The notes: generated by a model from the letters alone, not told the origin. A stretch of 64,000 bases of DNA from Acidobacteriota bacterium (GCA_021778845.1 JAJYBU010000001.1:124001-188000); one strand, 5' to 3'; counted from the first letter of the stretch, positions 36,203 through 46,983 are shown. Made by a program: numbers and translations.

Positions 36203-36254
36203 AGTTCGTGGCGTCTCCAGTGCAAGTGCAGGGAACCATCTCCCGCTTCACAAT

Positions 36255-36392
36255 TCACTTCAGGTCGGTCAGCAGTCGCAAGACATTGTCGCGATACACC
36301 GTCACGTTCGGACCGATATCGGGCATCCCCATCACCCGCTGGAATACAGCAGCAGGAACGCCAAACCATCCATTGAAATAAATCACGTCTCA
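36255..36392 (-). pseudogene. Possible C-terminal remnant of an unidentified gene
   Basis: A minus-strand frame of about 43 codons, YFNGWFGVPAAVFQRVMGMP then DIGPNVTVYRDNVLRLLTDLK and a stop, reads like the natural end of a larger enzyme. Stops lie directly upstream and no longer frame exists. Located in the 391-base gap between two MFS genes. Family not identified; it could also be a chance ORF. The rest of the gap holds nothing I can support. Confidence 0.3.
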
Positions 36393-36593
36393 TTATCCTG
36401 TCATAATTATTGCCAGACGCAAACGGATATCTCCGCGCCCCACTTTATCGCCGCCGCTCGATGGACTCCGGACCGACACCCCTCCCCACACCTGCACGCC
36501 TGGACGCAGCCCTCGCCGCCGCACCCTCACCCCGGCCGGCCTACTGCCTACGGAAACATCCCACCACATCGCTCGTGCAACTGCACACGCGCT

Positions 36594-37940
36594 CTACACC
36601 ACGTCATCCAAGGCAAGGCCATTCGTCTCCGGCCCCAGATACATGCCGATAAACGTGATCATCGCTCCGATCACAAGGATCACCGCAGGCGACAGCCATA
36701 AGTCATTGCCCTCGATCGCCTTGACGAACGGTATCTTATGCGCCCACCACACATAGATACTGAACCATGCACCAATCAGCGCGCCGGACGAATAGCCAAA
36801 GCCCAGGCCCACAGCGCGCCTCTTGGTAGGAAACCGCTCCGATAAATACGCCGGAAGCATACCCCACGCCAGCTTGCACATCGCAGCCATCACCGTACCC
36901 GCTACCGCCAGCGGGACATTCTTCGCCATCACAGCATGATGCAAAACAAAGAAGGTAGGTATTCCAACAAGCACCAGAACAAAGGAGTACACAAGTGTCA
37001 GTCTCCTTCTGCCCAGATAGTCTGAAATCCATCCATAGAAATTATATCCAAGGAAGGCGAGGAATAGAGCAAACCCATAGATCCAGGCAAAGGTCGTTGT
37101 ATCAAATCCCTTGCCATGCATGGTTAATATCTCGGGCAGAAATCCATAGACGGAATAATCAGTAAGAAACAGTCCGCACATCACAAGAAAGACCTGCAGG
37201 AACGTCCACAGCGCGGGTCTTTTAAACAGACTAAAGAAAGGTGCCTTTTCAATGTCACCCTTCTCAATAGCCACCATAAACACTGGCGATTCTCTCGTAT
37301 AGAACCGAATTAATAACCCTGCCAGCACTGGAACGACACCGGTGGCAAATGTAATTCGCCAGCCGATCGTCAGCATGGCATCTTTACCCAGCACCATACT
37401 GATGAGCGCAAAAACAACGGCTCCAAACACATAGCCCAGTGGAAACCCCGACTGCACAAACCCACCCACGCGGCCCCGAATATCTCTGGGGGAGAACTCG
37501 ATGGCGAAGGTGTGTCCTACGGCATATTCTCCGCCAAATAAAATACCCATAAATAATCGAAGCAGTGCGAATAAAAACCATGCCAGTGCTCCGACGCTAT
37601 GGTATGTCGGCAGAAAGGCCGCAAGCAGTGAACAAACGCCCACGCCCGAGATCGTAATCATCAGCAGCTTCCTTCTGCCGATCTTGTCCCCATAATGCCC
37701 AAAAATCGCAGACCCCAGCGGCCTGCCCGCCATGGTAATCGAGTAGGTAAGAAGGATGACGATATATCGCCACGCCGGGCTACCAGCGCTAGACGTAAAT
37801 ATCTTGGTCAGGATCGGCGCCATCACCAGGACCAGCGCCATGTCGTAGGAGTCCAGCATAAAGCCGATCCACTGGCCATACATTGCTGGATAAAATCCCT
37901 TTGGGAACCGCGCAGGCTCCTGGGTCACAGAATGACTCAT
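36594..37940 (-). CDS. MFS transporter, metabolite:H+ symporter type
   Basis: 448 aa, 12 helices. Motifs of the metabolite:H+ symporter branch (ShiA, ProP, KgtP relatives): GFMLDSYDMALVLVM in helix 1, GHYGDKIGRRK, LFGGEYAVGHTFAIEF, and a repeat of the motif as DYLGRRRLT. Probably imports an organic acid or related anion. MSHSV start with GGAGAG five bases upstream. Stands between the sugar porter and the bd-like cytochrome operon. Confidence 0.88.
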   Translation of the reverse strand: MSHSVTQEPARFPKGFYPAMYGQWIGFMLDSYDMALVLVMAPILTKIFTSSAGSPAWRYIVILLTYSITMAGRPLGSAIFGHYGDKIGRRKLLMITISGVGVCSLLAAFLPTYHSVGALAWFLFALLRLFMGILFGGEYAVGHTFAIEFSPRDIRGRVGGFVQSGFPLGYVFGAVVFALISMVLGKDAMLTIGWRITFATGVVPVLAGLLIRFYTRESPVFMVAIEKGDIEKAPFFSLFKRPALWTFLQVFLVMCGLFLTDYSVYGFLPEILTMHGKGFDTTTFAWIYGFALFLAFLGYNFYGWISDYLGRRRLTLVYSFVLVLVGIPTFFVLHHAVMAKNVPLAVAGTVMAAMCKLAWGMLPAYLSERFPTKRRAVGLGFGYSSGALIGAWFSIYVWWAHKIPFVKAIEGNDLWLSPAVILVIGAMITFIGMYLGPETNGLALDDVV

Positions 37941-38269
37941 GTGTCTCTCCAAGATGAAATGCGGGAGGAAAGAATACTACTCCATCCAATGCATCTCAGA
38001 ATGTGATCGCAGACATCATTTGTGCCGGTCCAACCTCGACTGCCCGCGAGGTCCCTGCGCCCATGTCCACTCCGAAGGTTGCGAACCCAAGGCCCGCTGC
38101 AACTTCAGCACCCTCGCCCGACCCTGCCTCGCGCACTCTATTCCACGACAAACTCGTCGCCGATCTCCATACTCCCCGGTACAATTCAGCGTAGACACGG
38201 GCTAACCTCGCAGCCTCCAAGCCCTGCGGAGCATTGCTCCCAGTCATCGCCCGTACGAGAGGAAGCATC
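37941..38269. other. Divergent promoter region, 329 bases
   Basis: Lies between the MHS transporter (minus) and the bd-like cytochrome operon (plus), so it must hold both promoters. Both strands carry short open frames (63 and 91 codons) that overlap each other and show no domain; I do not call them. Confidence 0.5.
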
Positions 38270-39874
38270 ATGAACTATCCGATCTGGGACGTAGCCTTTG
38301 GCGCCGGCCTCCTCATCGCGCTCGTCGCCGGTCTCCACGTCTTCGTCTCCCACTTCGCCGTCGGCGGCGGCCTCTTTCTGGTCCTCACCGAGCGCAAGGC
38401 CCGCAGAACCAACGACGCCCCCCTGCTCAACTGGCTCAAGTCTCACACCAAATTCTTCGTCCTGCTCACCGTCGTCTTCGGAGCCGTCAGCGGCGTAGGC
38501 ATCTGGTTCACTATCGGCCTCATCAGTCCCACCGCCACCAGCGATCTCATCCACATCTTCGTCTGGGGCTGGGCTATCGAGTGGGTCTTCTTCTTCATCG
38601 AAATCACCGCCGCTCTCCTCTACCTCTACGGCTGGGACAAACTCGACCCCAAACTCCACGAGTGGTACGGATGGATCTACTTCATCGCCGCCTTCGCCAG
38701 CCTTGTCGTCATCAACGGCATCATCACGTTCATGCTCACCCCCGGCAGTTGGATCGACGTCCACAAATTCTGGATCGGTTTCTTCAACGCCACCTATCTC
38801 CCCGCCACGTTTTTCCGCACTGCCATCTGCATCGCTCTCGCCGGCATCTACGCTCTGCTCACCGCGAGCGTACAAAAAGACCTCGACCTCAAAGCTCGCA
38901 TCGTACGCTGGGGAGCGCTCTGGACGGTCCCCGCCCTCATCGCGCTTCCACTCTTCGGCTGGTGGTATATCCGCGAGATCCCCGCAGCCATCTTCGCCAG
39001 CGCGCGCGGCCCAATGCCCACCGCCACGCACTACGCATTTCTTGCCTGGACGCTCCTGGCTGTCACCTTCGTCCTGACCCTCTGGGCGCTGCTCCGCCCG
39101 AAGCATCTGCATCTCGCCTTCGCTCTGCTCGTAGCCCTCGTAGCCCTGGGCGCCATGGACTCCTTCGAGTTCGTCCGCGAAAGCGTCCGCAAGCCCTTTG
39201 TCATCGAGAACTATCTCTACGACAACTCCCTCTACGCCGCTGCCATGCCCGGCGACGGCGGCTTCACTATCGACAACCTAAACACCGTCGGAGTCCTCAA
39301 TGCGGCCACCTGGGTTCAGCACCGCACCATCACTCCCGGCAACCAGGTCAGCGTTGGCCGCGAGGTCTTCCGCGTCGAGTGCCAGGCCTGCCACACCCCC
39401 AACCACTATCGCGGCATCCATCAACTCATCGAGCAGCGCCAGTGGGATCCCACCACCGTCCATGCTATGCTGAGCGGCCTGGCTCTCATGCACAACGGCG
39501 TGATGCCGCCCTTCGCCGGCACCGATGCCGAACGCGACGCACTTGCCGCATACGTCAACTCCCTCCAGACCATCACCCCCAACCCCGCCACCTTCACCAA
39601 CGGCAAACTCGTCTTCGAGAACTACTGCTCCATGTGCCATCAGGACCGCACTGACGACATGCTCTTCACCAGCCTTGCCCCCGATCCCAAAGTCGCAGCC
39701 GACTCGCTCAAGGACCTGACCATTCTCTTCCCCCTTATGCCTGACCTCAAGCTCTCCGAAGCCCAGCGCACATCGCTCGTCCAGTGGATCAACACCCAAC
39801 GACCCGCGGTCCAGCATACGATGAACCACCCCCCGGCCAATCGACCCAGCCCAGCGTCCGAAGGAGGCAACTAG
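38270..39874 (+). CDS. CydA-like subunit fused to two c-type haem sites
   Basis: 534 aa. The N-terminal ~330 residues are membrane helices of the cytochrome bd superfamily: GLHVFVSHFAVGGG in helix 1 carries candidate haem His ligands, and AIEWVFFFIEITAALLYLYGW matches the two-Glu helix of CydA. The GRQPW motif and long quinol loop of CydA are not seen, nor an obvious counterpart of the b558 His. The C-terminal part has CQACH and CSMCH, two mono-haem cytochrome c units with Met candidates (MHNGVMPPF and LFPLMPDL). Good GAGAGGAAG before ATG. Second subunit starts two bases after the stop. Proposed: cytochrome c- or other-donor oxidoreductase, not a normal quinol oxidase. Confidence 0.8.
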   Translation: MNYPIWDVAFGAGLLIALVAGLHVFVSHFAVGGGLFLVLTERKARRTNDAPLLNWLKSHTKFFVLLTVVFGAVSGVGIWFTIGLISPTATSDLIHIFVWGWAIEWVFFFIEITAALLYLYGWDKLDPKLHEWYGWIYFIAAFASLVVINGIITFMLTPGSWIDVHKFWIGFFNATYLPATFFRTAICIALAGIYALLTASVQKDLDLKARIVRWGALWTVPALIALPLFGWWYIREIPAAIFASARGPMPTATHYAFLAWTLLAVTFVLTLWALLRPKHLHLAFALLVALVALGAMDSFEFVRESVRKPFVIENYLYDNSLYAAAMPGDGGFTIDNLNTVGVLNAATWVQHRTITPGNQVSVGREVFRVECQACHTPNHYRGIHQLIEQRQWDPTTVHAMLSGLALMHNGVMPPFAGTDAERDALAAYVNSLQTITPNPATFTNGKLVFENYCSMCHQDRTDDMLFTSLAPDPKVAADSLKDLTILFPLMPDLKLSEAQRTSLVQWINTQRPAVQHTMNHPPANRPSPASEGGN

Positions 39875-39875
39875 C

Positions 39876-40994
39876 ATGATCAACCCCAGCATGGTTCCCA
39901 CGCTCGACCCCAATCCCCTCCCCGCGCCCTACTGGGTCTTCAAGCTCCTGCTCCTGGTCACCTTCTTCCTCCACATGCTCGCCATGAACTTTATGATGGG
40001 TGGCGCATTCATGGCAATCGCCGCGCGATTCAGCTCCAACGGCAGCGAATACCGCAACCGCATCTTCGTGGACGTAGCGAAAAAAATCCCCACGTTGCTG
40101 GCCGCCACCATCACCCTCGGCATCGCTCCACTGCTCTTCGTGCAGGTCATCTACGGCCAGTACTTCTACACGTCGAGCATACTCATCGCGTGGCCCTGGT
40201 TCTTCGTCATCATCCTTCTTATTGCGGCCTACTATGGCTTTTACTTCGTCGCCTACAAAGGCAAGCGACGGCCCGGCGCTGCTGGATTCGTCCTGCTGGC
40301 CAGCCTCGCGCTGGTGCTCTTCATCGGCTTCATCTACTCCAACAACGTCACACTCATGCAGGTCCCCTCGCACTGGGCGGCCAAGTACTTCGCCAACCCC
40401 TCGGGCTGGAATCTCAACCTCTCCGAGCCCACGCTGATCCCGCGTTATCTTCACTTCGTCACCGCGGCCATCGCCGTCGGCGGCATCCTGCTCGTGCTCC
40501 TCGCGCTCGCTCGCTGGAAGCATGATCGCGACTACGCGCGCCACCTCTTCCAGTTCGGCGGTAAGGCCTTCATGTACGCCACCATGGCTCAGTTCCTGGT
40601 CGGCATGTGGTTCCTGGTCAGCCTGCCCCGCGATCTCCGCATGCTCTTCATGGGCGACAACACTCCTGCCACGGTTCTCTTCTCCGCAGGCCTCCTTGGC
40701 ACCGTCGCCGCTATCTTCCTCATGTCCGACGCCCTGCGCAAGGACAACATCCGCGTCGCAGCTTATGGCGTCACAGCCCTCACGGCCTTCATCATCCTCA
40801 CCATGGTCATCATGCGCGACATCCTCCGCGATGCCTACCTCGAGCCTTACTTCCACCCCCACCAGTTCCCCGTCCAGACCCAGTGGGCCGTCTTCCCCCT
40901 CTTCCTTGTGCTCTTCCTCGGCGGCGTAGCTCTCTGGCTCATCATGCTGAAACGCTACGGCCTTTTCACGAGCACCAAACCCACCGACATCTAG
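39876..40994 (+). CDS. Membrane subunit II of the bd-like, c-haem complex
   Basis: 372 aa, about nine predicted helices. FFLHMLAMNFMMGGAFMAIAARF and RYLHFVTAAIAVGGILLVLLA each hold a His in a CydA-like helix context, and TLGIAPLLFVQVIYGQYFY is a strongly conserved-looking segment. It looks more like a second CydA-type protein than like CydB. The ATG lies two bases after the previous stop, so translation is coupled and a 1:1 complex is expected in the inner membrane. No maturation gene (cydC/D) adjoins. Confidence 0.75.
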   Translation: MINPSMVPTLDPNPLPAPYWVFKLLLLVTFFLHMLAMNFMMGGAFMAIAARFSSNGSEYRNRIFVDVAKKIPTLLAATITLGIAPLLFVQVIYGQYFYTSSILIAWPWFFVIILLIAAYYGFYFVAYKGKRRPGAAGFVLLASLALVLFIGFIYSNNVTLMQVPSHWAAKYFANPSGWNLNLSEPTLIPRYLHFVTAAIAVGGILLVLLALARWKHDRDYARHLFQFGGKAFMYATMAQFLVGMWFLVSLPRDLRMLFMGDNTPATVLFSAGLLGTVAAIFLMSDALRKDNIRVAAYGVTALTAFIILTMVIMRDILRDAYLEPYFHPHQFPVQTQWAVFPLFLVLFLGGVALWLIMLKRYGLFTSTKPTDI

Positions 40995-41057
40995 TACCCC
41001 GCCTCTCGTAACTAGATGTTCGACGCATACCGCCACCGCTGTCACCGACACCGGATC

Positions 41058-42242
41058 TCAAGCCACGCGCCCGATCCCCACTCCAATCACATACGTCACA
41101 GCGCCTTCCAGCGCTCCAACAAACGTCATCTCCAGCCCACTGCTCCACCACGACCGAATCGTAATCAACGACTTCGCCGCGCCCACCGCAAAGTGCGCCA
41201 GCAACGAAACGATCGCAGCCACCACAATCGCCGGTACGCCCGCCAGAAAGAAGAACGGAATCACCGGTATCAGTGCTCCCACAGCCGTGGACAGCGCACC
41301 CGACGTTGCCGAAACCCACGGATTGCTCAGGCCCTCCTCACTCACATGCAGCCGTTCCCGCGCCAGCGCCTCCACCAGTTGTTCTTTCTTCTCCGCAATG
41401 TGGCCCACAAAGTGGTCCGCATCTTCCGCCGACAGCCCCCGCACCTGATATGTCAGCGATAGCAACTCCCGCGCCTCGGCCTCATTGTTCTCCACCGCGT
41501 CGCGTTCGCGCGCATACTCCGCCTCATAGATCTCGCGTTCGCTCTTGGCCGCCAGGTAAGCTCCCGCTCCCATCGAGAGCGCACTGGCAACCATGCCCGC
41601 CAGCCCCGCAATCAACACAAACTTGCTGTTGCCCAGCGTCGCTCCCGACACGCCCGACACAATCCCAAAGATCGCGCCCAACCCATCATTCACGCCATAG
41701 ATCGCATCGCCAATCCAGCTCGCCGCTCTCGGCTGGCCCCGCTCCCGCTCCGCCACCAGCTCGTCGAGCGCCTGCTGCGCCACCTCCGGCTCCAGCGGCG
41801 TCACCGGCAGATGGTGCCGAATCAGACCACCCAGCGTCAGGTAGTGGTCCGCCTCATCGGCAATCACCTCTTTCAGAATCTTGATGCTCTCCTCATCGCC
41901 CAGTTCGCGAATCTGTTTCCCGTAGCGAGCAATGTCGCGGCTCTCATCCAGCTCCAGGCGCCGCAACGCCAACTCATGCCCGCCAATGCGGTTGGCCAGC
42001 GAATCCGCCTCGCCCGTCTCCGGCCCGTCGTACCTCGGAATCGCCGCGCCGAGCACCGTCATCCGCGTCGCCCAAAGGTCCGCGTGGTGTTTCTCCGCCA
42101 GCGCCAGGTTGCGCAGCGTCCGCCGCCGCTGCGGGTCGCTCTCCTGCTCGGCCAGCGTGCGGTACGTGTGATATCCCCGCATCTCCGCCTGCCAGTTGCT
42201 GGAGAGCGCCTCGATAAGCTGTGCTGAATACTTGTCATTCAT
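41058..42242 (-). CDS. mbfA: Membrane-bound ferritin, MbfA type (ferritin-like plus VIT1/CCC1)
   Basis: 394 aa. N-terminal ferritin/rubrerythrin-like domain (residues about 5-150) with the carboxylate-His patterns EMRGYHTYRTLAEQE, EKHHADLW and EVIADEADHY for a di-iron site. C-terminal VIT1/CCC1 transporter domain beginning SWIGDAIYGVNDGLGAIFGIVSG, with the GAGAYLAAKSE segment and about five helices. Such fusions export iron and protect against iron and peroxide stress. ATG 42242 preferred over an in-frame TTG six codons upstream. Confidence 0.9.
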   Translation of the reverse strand: MNDKYSAQLIEALSSNWQAEMRGYHTYRTLAEQESDPQRRRTLRNLALAEKHHADLWATRMTVLGAAIPRYDGPETGEADSLANRIGGHELALRRLELDESRDIARYGKQIRELGDEESIKILKEVIADEADHYLTLGGLIRHHLPVTPLEPEVAQQALDELVAERERGQPRAASWIGDAIYGVNDGLGAIFGIVSGVSGATLGNSKFVLIAGLAGMVASALSMGAGAYLAAKSEREIYEAEYARERDAVENNEAEARELLSLTYQVRGLSAEDADHFVGHIAEKKEQLVEALARERLHVSEEGLSNPWVSATSGALSTAVGALIPVIPFFFLAGVPAIVVAAIVSLLAHFAVGAAKSLITIRSWWSSGLEMTFVGALEGAVTYVIGVGIGRVA

Positions 42243-42357
42243 AAAGAATTTCCGCCGCAATCATTAGGGATATCTGCGCTGTCTTTCGGTGGGTCCATTC
42301 AATTCTCGCTTAACCTATTGCCGTGCGCTGTGACGGGTTGCACTCAATCTCCAACCT

Positions 42358-44067
42358 TTACCCCCGCCCTCCCGGCGCCCGTTCCGCCGCCGCCGACCGC
42401 TTCACCAGCCGTCTCACCTTCTGCGGCGACATCGCCAGCTTCTTCGCCACCCTCGAAATCTTCTTTTCCTCCCGCAGCCACACCCTCGGAATCACCAACT
42501 GTGCAAACTGTTCGGTCACCTCCTGAAAGCTCTTCCCCGTAATAATCCCCTGCGACCACGCGCGCAGCGTATCCTCGATCCCCACCACCTTCAGCAGCTT
42601 GGCCTTCAGCGCATTCAACTCCTCCACCGCATAGTCCGCGTCCTGCGGCTCCAGCAGTCCCGACGCCGCATCCACGCACCGCTGCGCCAGTTCATAGTCA
42701 TGAAAAAAATTATTTGCCGCCGTCTCTCCCAGCGCCACATACGCATTCAGCAGCACGCGTTTATTCTCGGTCGACTGTGCAAGTCTCACCGCCTCCATGC
42801 AGTGCTGCTTCGCCAGCCGCGCATAGTCCGGAATCTCCTGCGCCGACCCCAGCAACTCTTCCACCCGCGCATTCTCAATCATCCCCATCAGCGTGCACAC
42901 CCTGGCACGCAGCAGCAGATTATGATTTGCCTCCGCTATCTCCAGTGCCTGCGCAGCCTCCCTCGACGCCCTCCCCAGATCCCCCACATCCAGATGCAGA
43001 TACCCCGCGTTTAATAACGCCGACCCCAGGCCGCTATGCTCCCCATGGAGCATGCAAATCTCCTTCGCCCGCTCCAACTCCGCAATCGCGCTCCGATACA
43101 ACTCCTGATACTGCCGATGAAACTCCCTCAGCCTCGAACCAGCAGCCGTATCACCCCTCCCCGTCCTCTCCCGCCGCGCCGCCGTCACGTCGATATGCCG
43201 CTTCAACTGCGCCGCCAGCAGCCGCTTCACAAAGCTCAGATTCGTCATCGCGCGCGCCAGGTTCGTATGGTTCGGGTGGCTGATCTCATACAGCGCTACC
43301 GCGCGTTCAAAGTGAGTCACAGACAGCGCGTAGTCCCCGTGCCGGCGCACAATCCTTCCCCGTGCCGACTCGATATTCCCCAGCGCTATCCAATGGTCTG
43401 TCTTCTCCAGCCCCTTCTCCGCCTCGCTCAGCATCTGCAGTGCCCCCGCGCTGTCCCCATGCTGAAACACAATCCACGCCTGCTGAATCTTGATAATCGC
43501 CACCAACGCCTCCGACTCAGGCAACGTCTTCGCAATCTCCAGCGCCGCCCCCAGATGTTCCCGCGCCATGTCATAGTCGGCCTTCTTCCGGTGCGCCCTC
43601 CCCTTCCACAAATTCGCCAGCGCCCTCAACTCCGCATCCAGCACCATGCTCTCCATCACCAGCAGGCTCCCCAGAATGCGAATCGCCCCATCTGCGTCAT
43701 CGCTCGAAAGCGCATAGAACGCCTCGGTCATCCGCACCCGCACATACGCAGCCACGCCCAGGTCCTCGCGCGCCAATCCCTTCAACGCGTCCAGCCGCTC
43801 GCGCAGCAACTGCGCATCACGGTAGCCCACATCGACCCACTGCGCGAGCATCAGCAACACCTCCGCCCCATGTTTATCCTTCGGCTCCAGCGCCCTCCAC
43901 GCTGGCTCCGCGCGATCCAACAGTCCGATGCCCTCCGCGATCCGCCGCCGCCGCAGGCAGTCCACCAAATCCGCAAACCAATCCCCTGAGGCCGCCACCG
44001 GCTTTGAACCACGTCTTACCTCAACCTCTTTGCGAGTCTTCGCTTCGCCAACCTTCGCATCCTTCAT
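42358..44067 (-). CDS. TPR protein with C-terminal helix-turn-helix, divergent from aceA
   Basis: 569 aa from the ATG preceded by GGAGG seven bases upstream (an upstream ATG at 44130 gives 590 aa). Many tetratricopeptide-like helical pairs from about residue 60 to 480 (ALANLWKGRAHRKKADYDMA, ALGNIESARGRIVRRHGDYA, GSALLNAGYLHLDVGDLGRA). The end, REEKKISRVAKKLAMSPQKV followed by RRLVKRS, is a Fis-type helix-turn-helix. Divergent from isocitrate lyase across a short gap, so a regulator of aceA is a reasonable inference. No receiver or ATPase domain. Confidence 0.75.
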   Translation of the reverse strand: MKDAKVGEAKTRKEVEVRRGSKPVAASGDWFADLVDCLRRRRIAEGIGLLDRAEPAWRALEPKDKHGAEVLLMLAQWVDVGYRDAQLLRERLDALKGLAREDLGVAAYVRVRMTEAFYALSSDDADGAIRILGSLLVMESMVLDAELRALANLWKGRAHRKKADYDMAREHLGAALEIAKTLPESEALVAIIKIQQAWIVFQHGDSAGALQMLSEAEKGLEKTDHWIALGNIESARGRIVRRHGDYALSVTHFERAVALYEISHPNHTNLARAMTNLSFVKRLLAAQLKRHIDVTAARRERTGRGDTAAGSRLREFHRQYQELYRSAIAELERAKEICMLHGEHSGLGSALLNAGYLHLDVGDLGRASREAAQALEIAEANHNLLLRARVCTLMGMIENARVEELLGSAQEIPDYARLAKQHCMEAVRLAQSTENKRVLLNAYVALGETAANNFFHDYELAQRCVDAASGLLEPQDADYAVEELNALKAKLLKVVGIEDTLRAWSQGIITGKSFQEVTEQFAQLVIPRVWLREEKKISRVAKKLAMSPQKVRRLVKRSAAAERAPGGRG

Positions 44068-44175
44068 CGTCCTGCCTCCATATCCTTCCGCAACGGTCGC
44101 AACGTCCACCTTCCGCCTCAACCGATCCATGGCACACTTTGTTCACTAGCACATTTCGTACTACCTCACCTTGCC

Positions 44176-44189
44176 ATTGCTCTCGCAAT
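44176..44189. promoter_or_regulatory. Dyad in the aceA / TPR-regulator intergenic region
   Basis: ATTGC-TCTC-GCAAT, a perfect 5-bp inverted repeat in the divergent promoter region, 52 bases before the aceA ATG. Possible binding site for the divergent regulator. Short enough to occur by chance. Confidence 0.3.
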
Positions 44190-44241
44190 CCACTCTACTC
44201 CGAAGTAAGCAGACCACCCCACCTGAACCAAGGAGTATCCG

Positions 44242-45552
<1,311 letters not shown>

Positions 45553-45579
45553 CTCCCCCCAACCATTTCGACCTTCCCA

Positions 45580-45617
45580 AGCCACCCTCAAAACCATCCG
45601 GGGGTGGCTACTTTTTT
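45580..45617 (+). terminator. Rho-independent terminator of aceA
   Basis: AGCCACCC (45580-45587) pairs with GGGTGGCT (45602-45609), followed by a six-T run at 45612-45617. It lies 27 bases after the aceA stop and argues against a dxr start upstream of it. Confidence 0.85.
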
Positions 45618-45693
45618 CAAGTCGCCCCCGCCCCGTCTCCTTCCCACCTCAATTCATGACTCCCACAGTCCGCACAGGACTAAAATAAACATT

Positions 45694-46869
45694 GTGAAGA
45701 AGATTGCCCTCCTCGGCTCGACCGGCTCGATCGGTCGCAGCACGCTAAGCCTCTGCGAGTCGCACCCCGACCGCTTTCATCCCATCGCGTTCGCTGCCGG
45801 CTCGAACCTCGACGTCGTCTTCGCCCAGTGCCAGCGCTGGCGTCCGCAGGTCGTCTCCGTCGCCACCGAACCCCTCGCCGACAGACTCTCCACCCGCCTC
45901 GCCGCCGCCGGCATCACCGGCATCGAAGTCGTCCACGGCACCGCCGGCACCGTCCGCGTCGCCACCCTTCCGGCCGTTGACTTCGTCGTAGCCGCCATCG
46001 TCGGTGTCGCCGGCCTCGAAGCCACCTACGCCGCCGTTCTCTCCGGCAAGACCATCGGCCTGGCCAACAAGGAGTGCATGGTAGCCGCTGGCGACCTCAT
46101 CCTCACCGCCGCCCGCGAGCGCAATGTAGACCTCCTCCCCATCGACTCCGAGCACAACGCCATCCACCAGTGTCTCCGCGCCGGCACCGCCGCCGAGGTC
46201 AAACAGATCTGGCTCACCGCGTCAGGCGGCCCGTTCCGCAACACCCCCCTCTCCGAGTTCGACCGCATCACCCCCGCTGAGGCCCTCAAGCACCCCACCT
46301 GGGTCATGGGCCAGCGCATCACCATCGACTCAGCCACCATGCTCAACAAGGGCCTCGAAATCATCGAAGCCTGCCGCCTCTTCAACCTTCCCCCCTCTCA
46401 GGTCCGCGTCACCGTCCACCCTCAATCCACCATCCACTCGCTCGTCGAGTACATCGACGGCAGCATCCTCGCGCAGATCTCCGTCACCGACATGCGCCTC
46501 CCCATCCTCTACGCCCTCTCCTGGCCCGACCGCGTCGCAAGTGACCTCACCTTCGACCTGGCCGCCCTCTCGCACCTCGACTTCCAGCCCCCCGATCCAA
46601 CGCGCTTCCCCTGCCTCCGCCTCGCCTACGAAGCCGCTGCAGCCTCCCAGAATCACTGCATCGCCCTCAATGCCGCCGACGAAATCGCCGTCGCAGCCTT
46701 TCTCAAGGGCCAACTCTCCTTTAATGGCATCCCGCGTACAATCGAACGCGTGCTTACGCTAACCACCTCGGGCTCTCCTGCGTCCATCCCAGAGGTCCTC
46801 ACCGCTGATCTAATGGCCCGGCAGCAAGCCAGAGAGCTAATCGCGGCATCTCATATGGTGTCCTCCTGA
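45694..46869 (+). CDS. dxr: 1-deoxy-D-xylulose 5-phosphate reductoisomerase
   Basis: 391 aa. Second step of the MEP isoprenoid pathway: converts DXP to MEP with NADPH. NADPH motif GSTGSIGRSTL at the N-terminus, metal and substrate site LPIDSEHNAIHQ, then LTASGGPFRNTP and HPTWVMGQRITIDSATMLNKG. The GTG start at 45694 directly precedes KKIALLGSTGS; the open frame further up runs through the aceA terminator. The ribosome binding site is weak (AGGA about 15 bases away). Followed by rseP after 114 bases, a common pairing, but without uppS and cdsA. Confidence 0.96.
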   Translation: MKKIALLGSTGSIGRSTLSLCESHPDRFHPIAFAAGSNLDVVFAQCQRWRPQVVSVATEPLADRLSTRLAAAGITGIEVVHGTAGTVRVATLPAVDFVVAAIVGVAGLEATYAAVLSGKTIGLANKECMVAAGDLILTAARERNVDLLPIDSEHNAIHQCLRAGTAAEVKQIWLTASGGPFRNTPLSEFDRITPAEALKHPTWVMGQRITIDSATMLNKGLEIIEACRLFNLPPSQVRVTVHPQSTIHSLVEYIDGSILAQISVTDMRLPILYALSWPDRVASDLTFDLAALSHLDFQPPDPTRFPCLRLAYEAAAASQNHCIALNAADEIAVAAFLKGQLSFNGIPRTIERVLTLTTSGSPASIPEVLTADLMARQQARELIAASHMVSS

Positions 46870-46913
46870 GCCTCTCGGCCGAGTTGTCGTCCAGAGTCTC
46901 TCTTTTATCAATG

Positions 46914-46942
46914 GTCATCCTGAGCGCAGCGAAGGATCTGCT
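46914..46942 (-). repeat. Dispersed 29-bp repeat, copy 2
   Basis: Reverse complement of the element at 12011-12039 with 27 of 29 matching bases. Located in the dxr-rseP gap, 41 bases before the rseP ATG. Confidence 0.75.
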
Positions 46943-46983
46943 TCACCGAATCGCCGCAATACCCAAAGGCTCCCAGTAGTTCC

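Noticed and set aside
36395-36412. ATTAT-N6-ATAAT dyad considered as dif
   Set aside because: The arms point the wrong way for XerC/D sites (TTAT-N6-ATAA rather than ATAA-N6-TTAT).
37996-38271. Minus-strand 91-codon frame and opposing plus-strand 63-codon frame
   Set aside because: They overlap each other in a divergent promoter region, with no domain, ribosome binding site or convincing composition.
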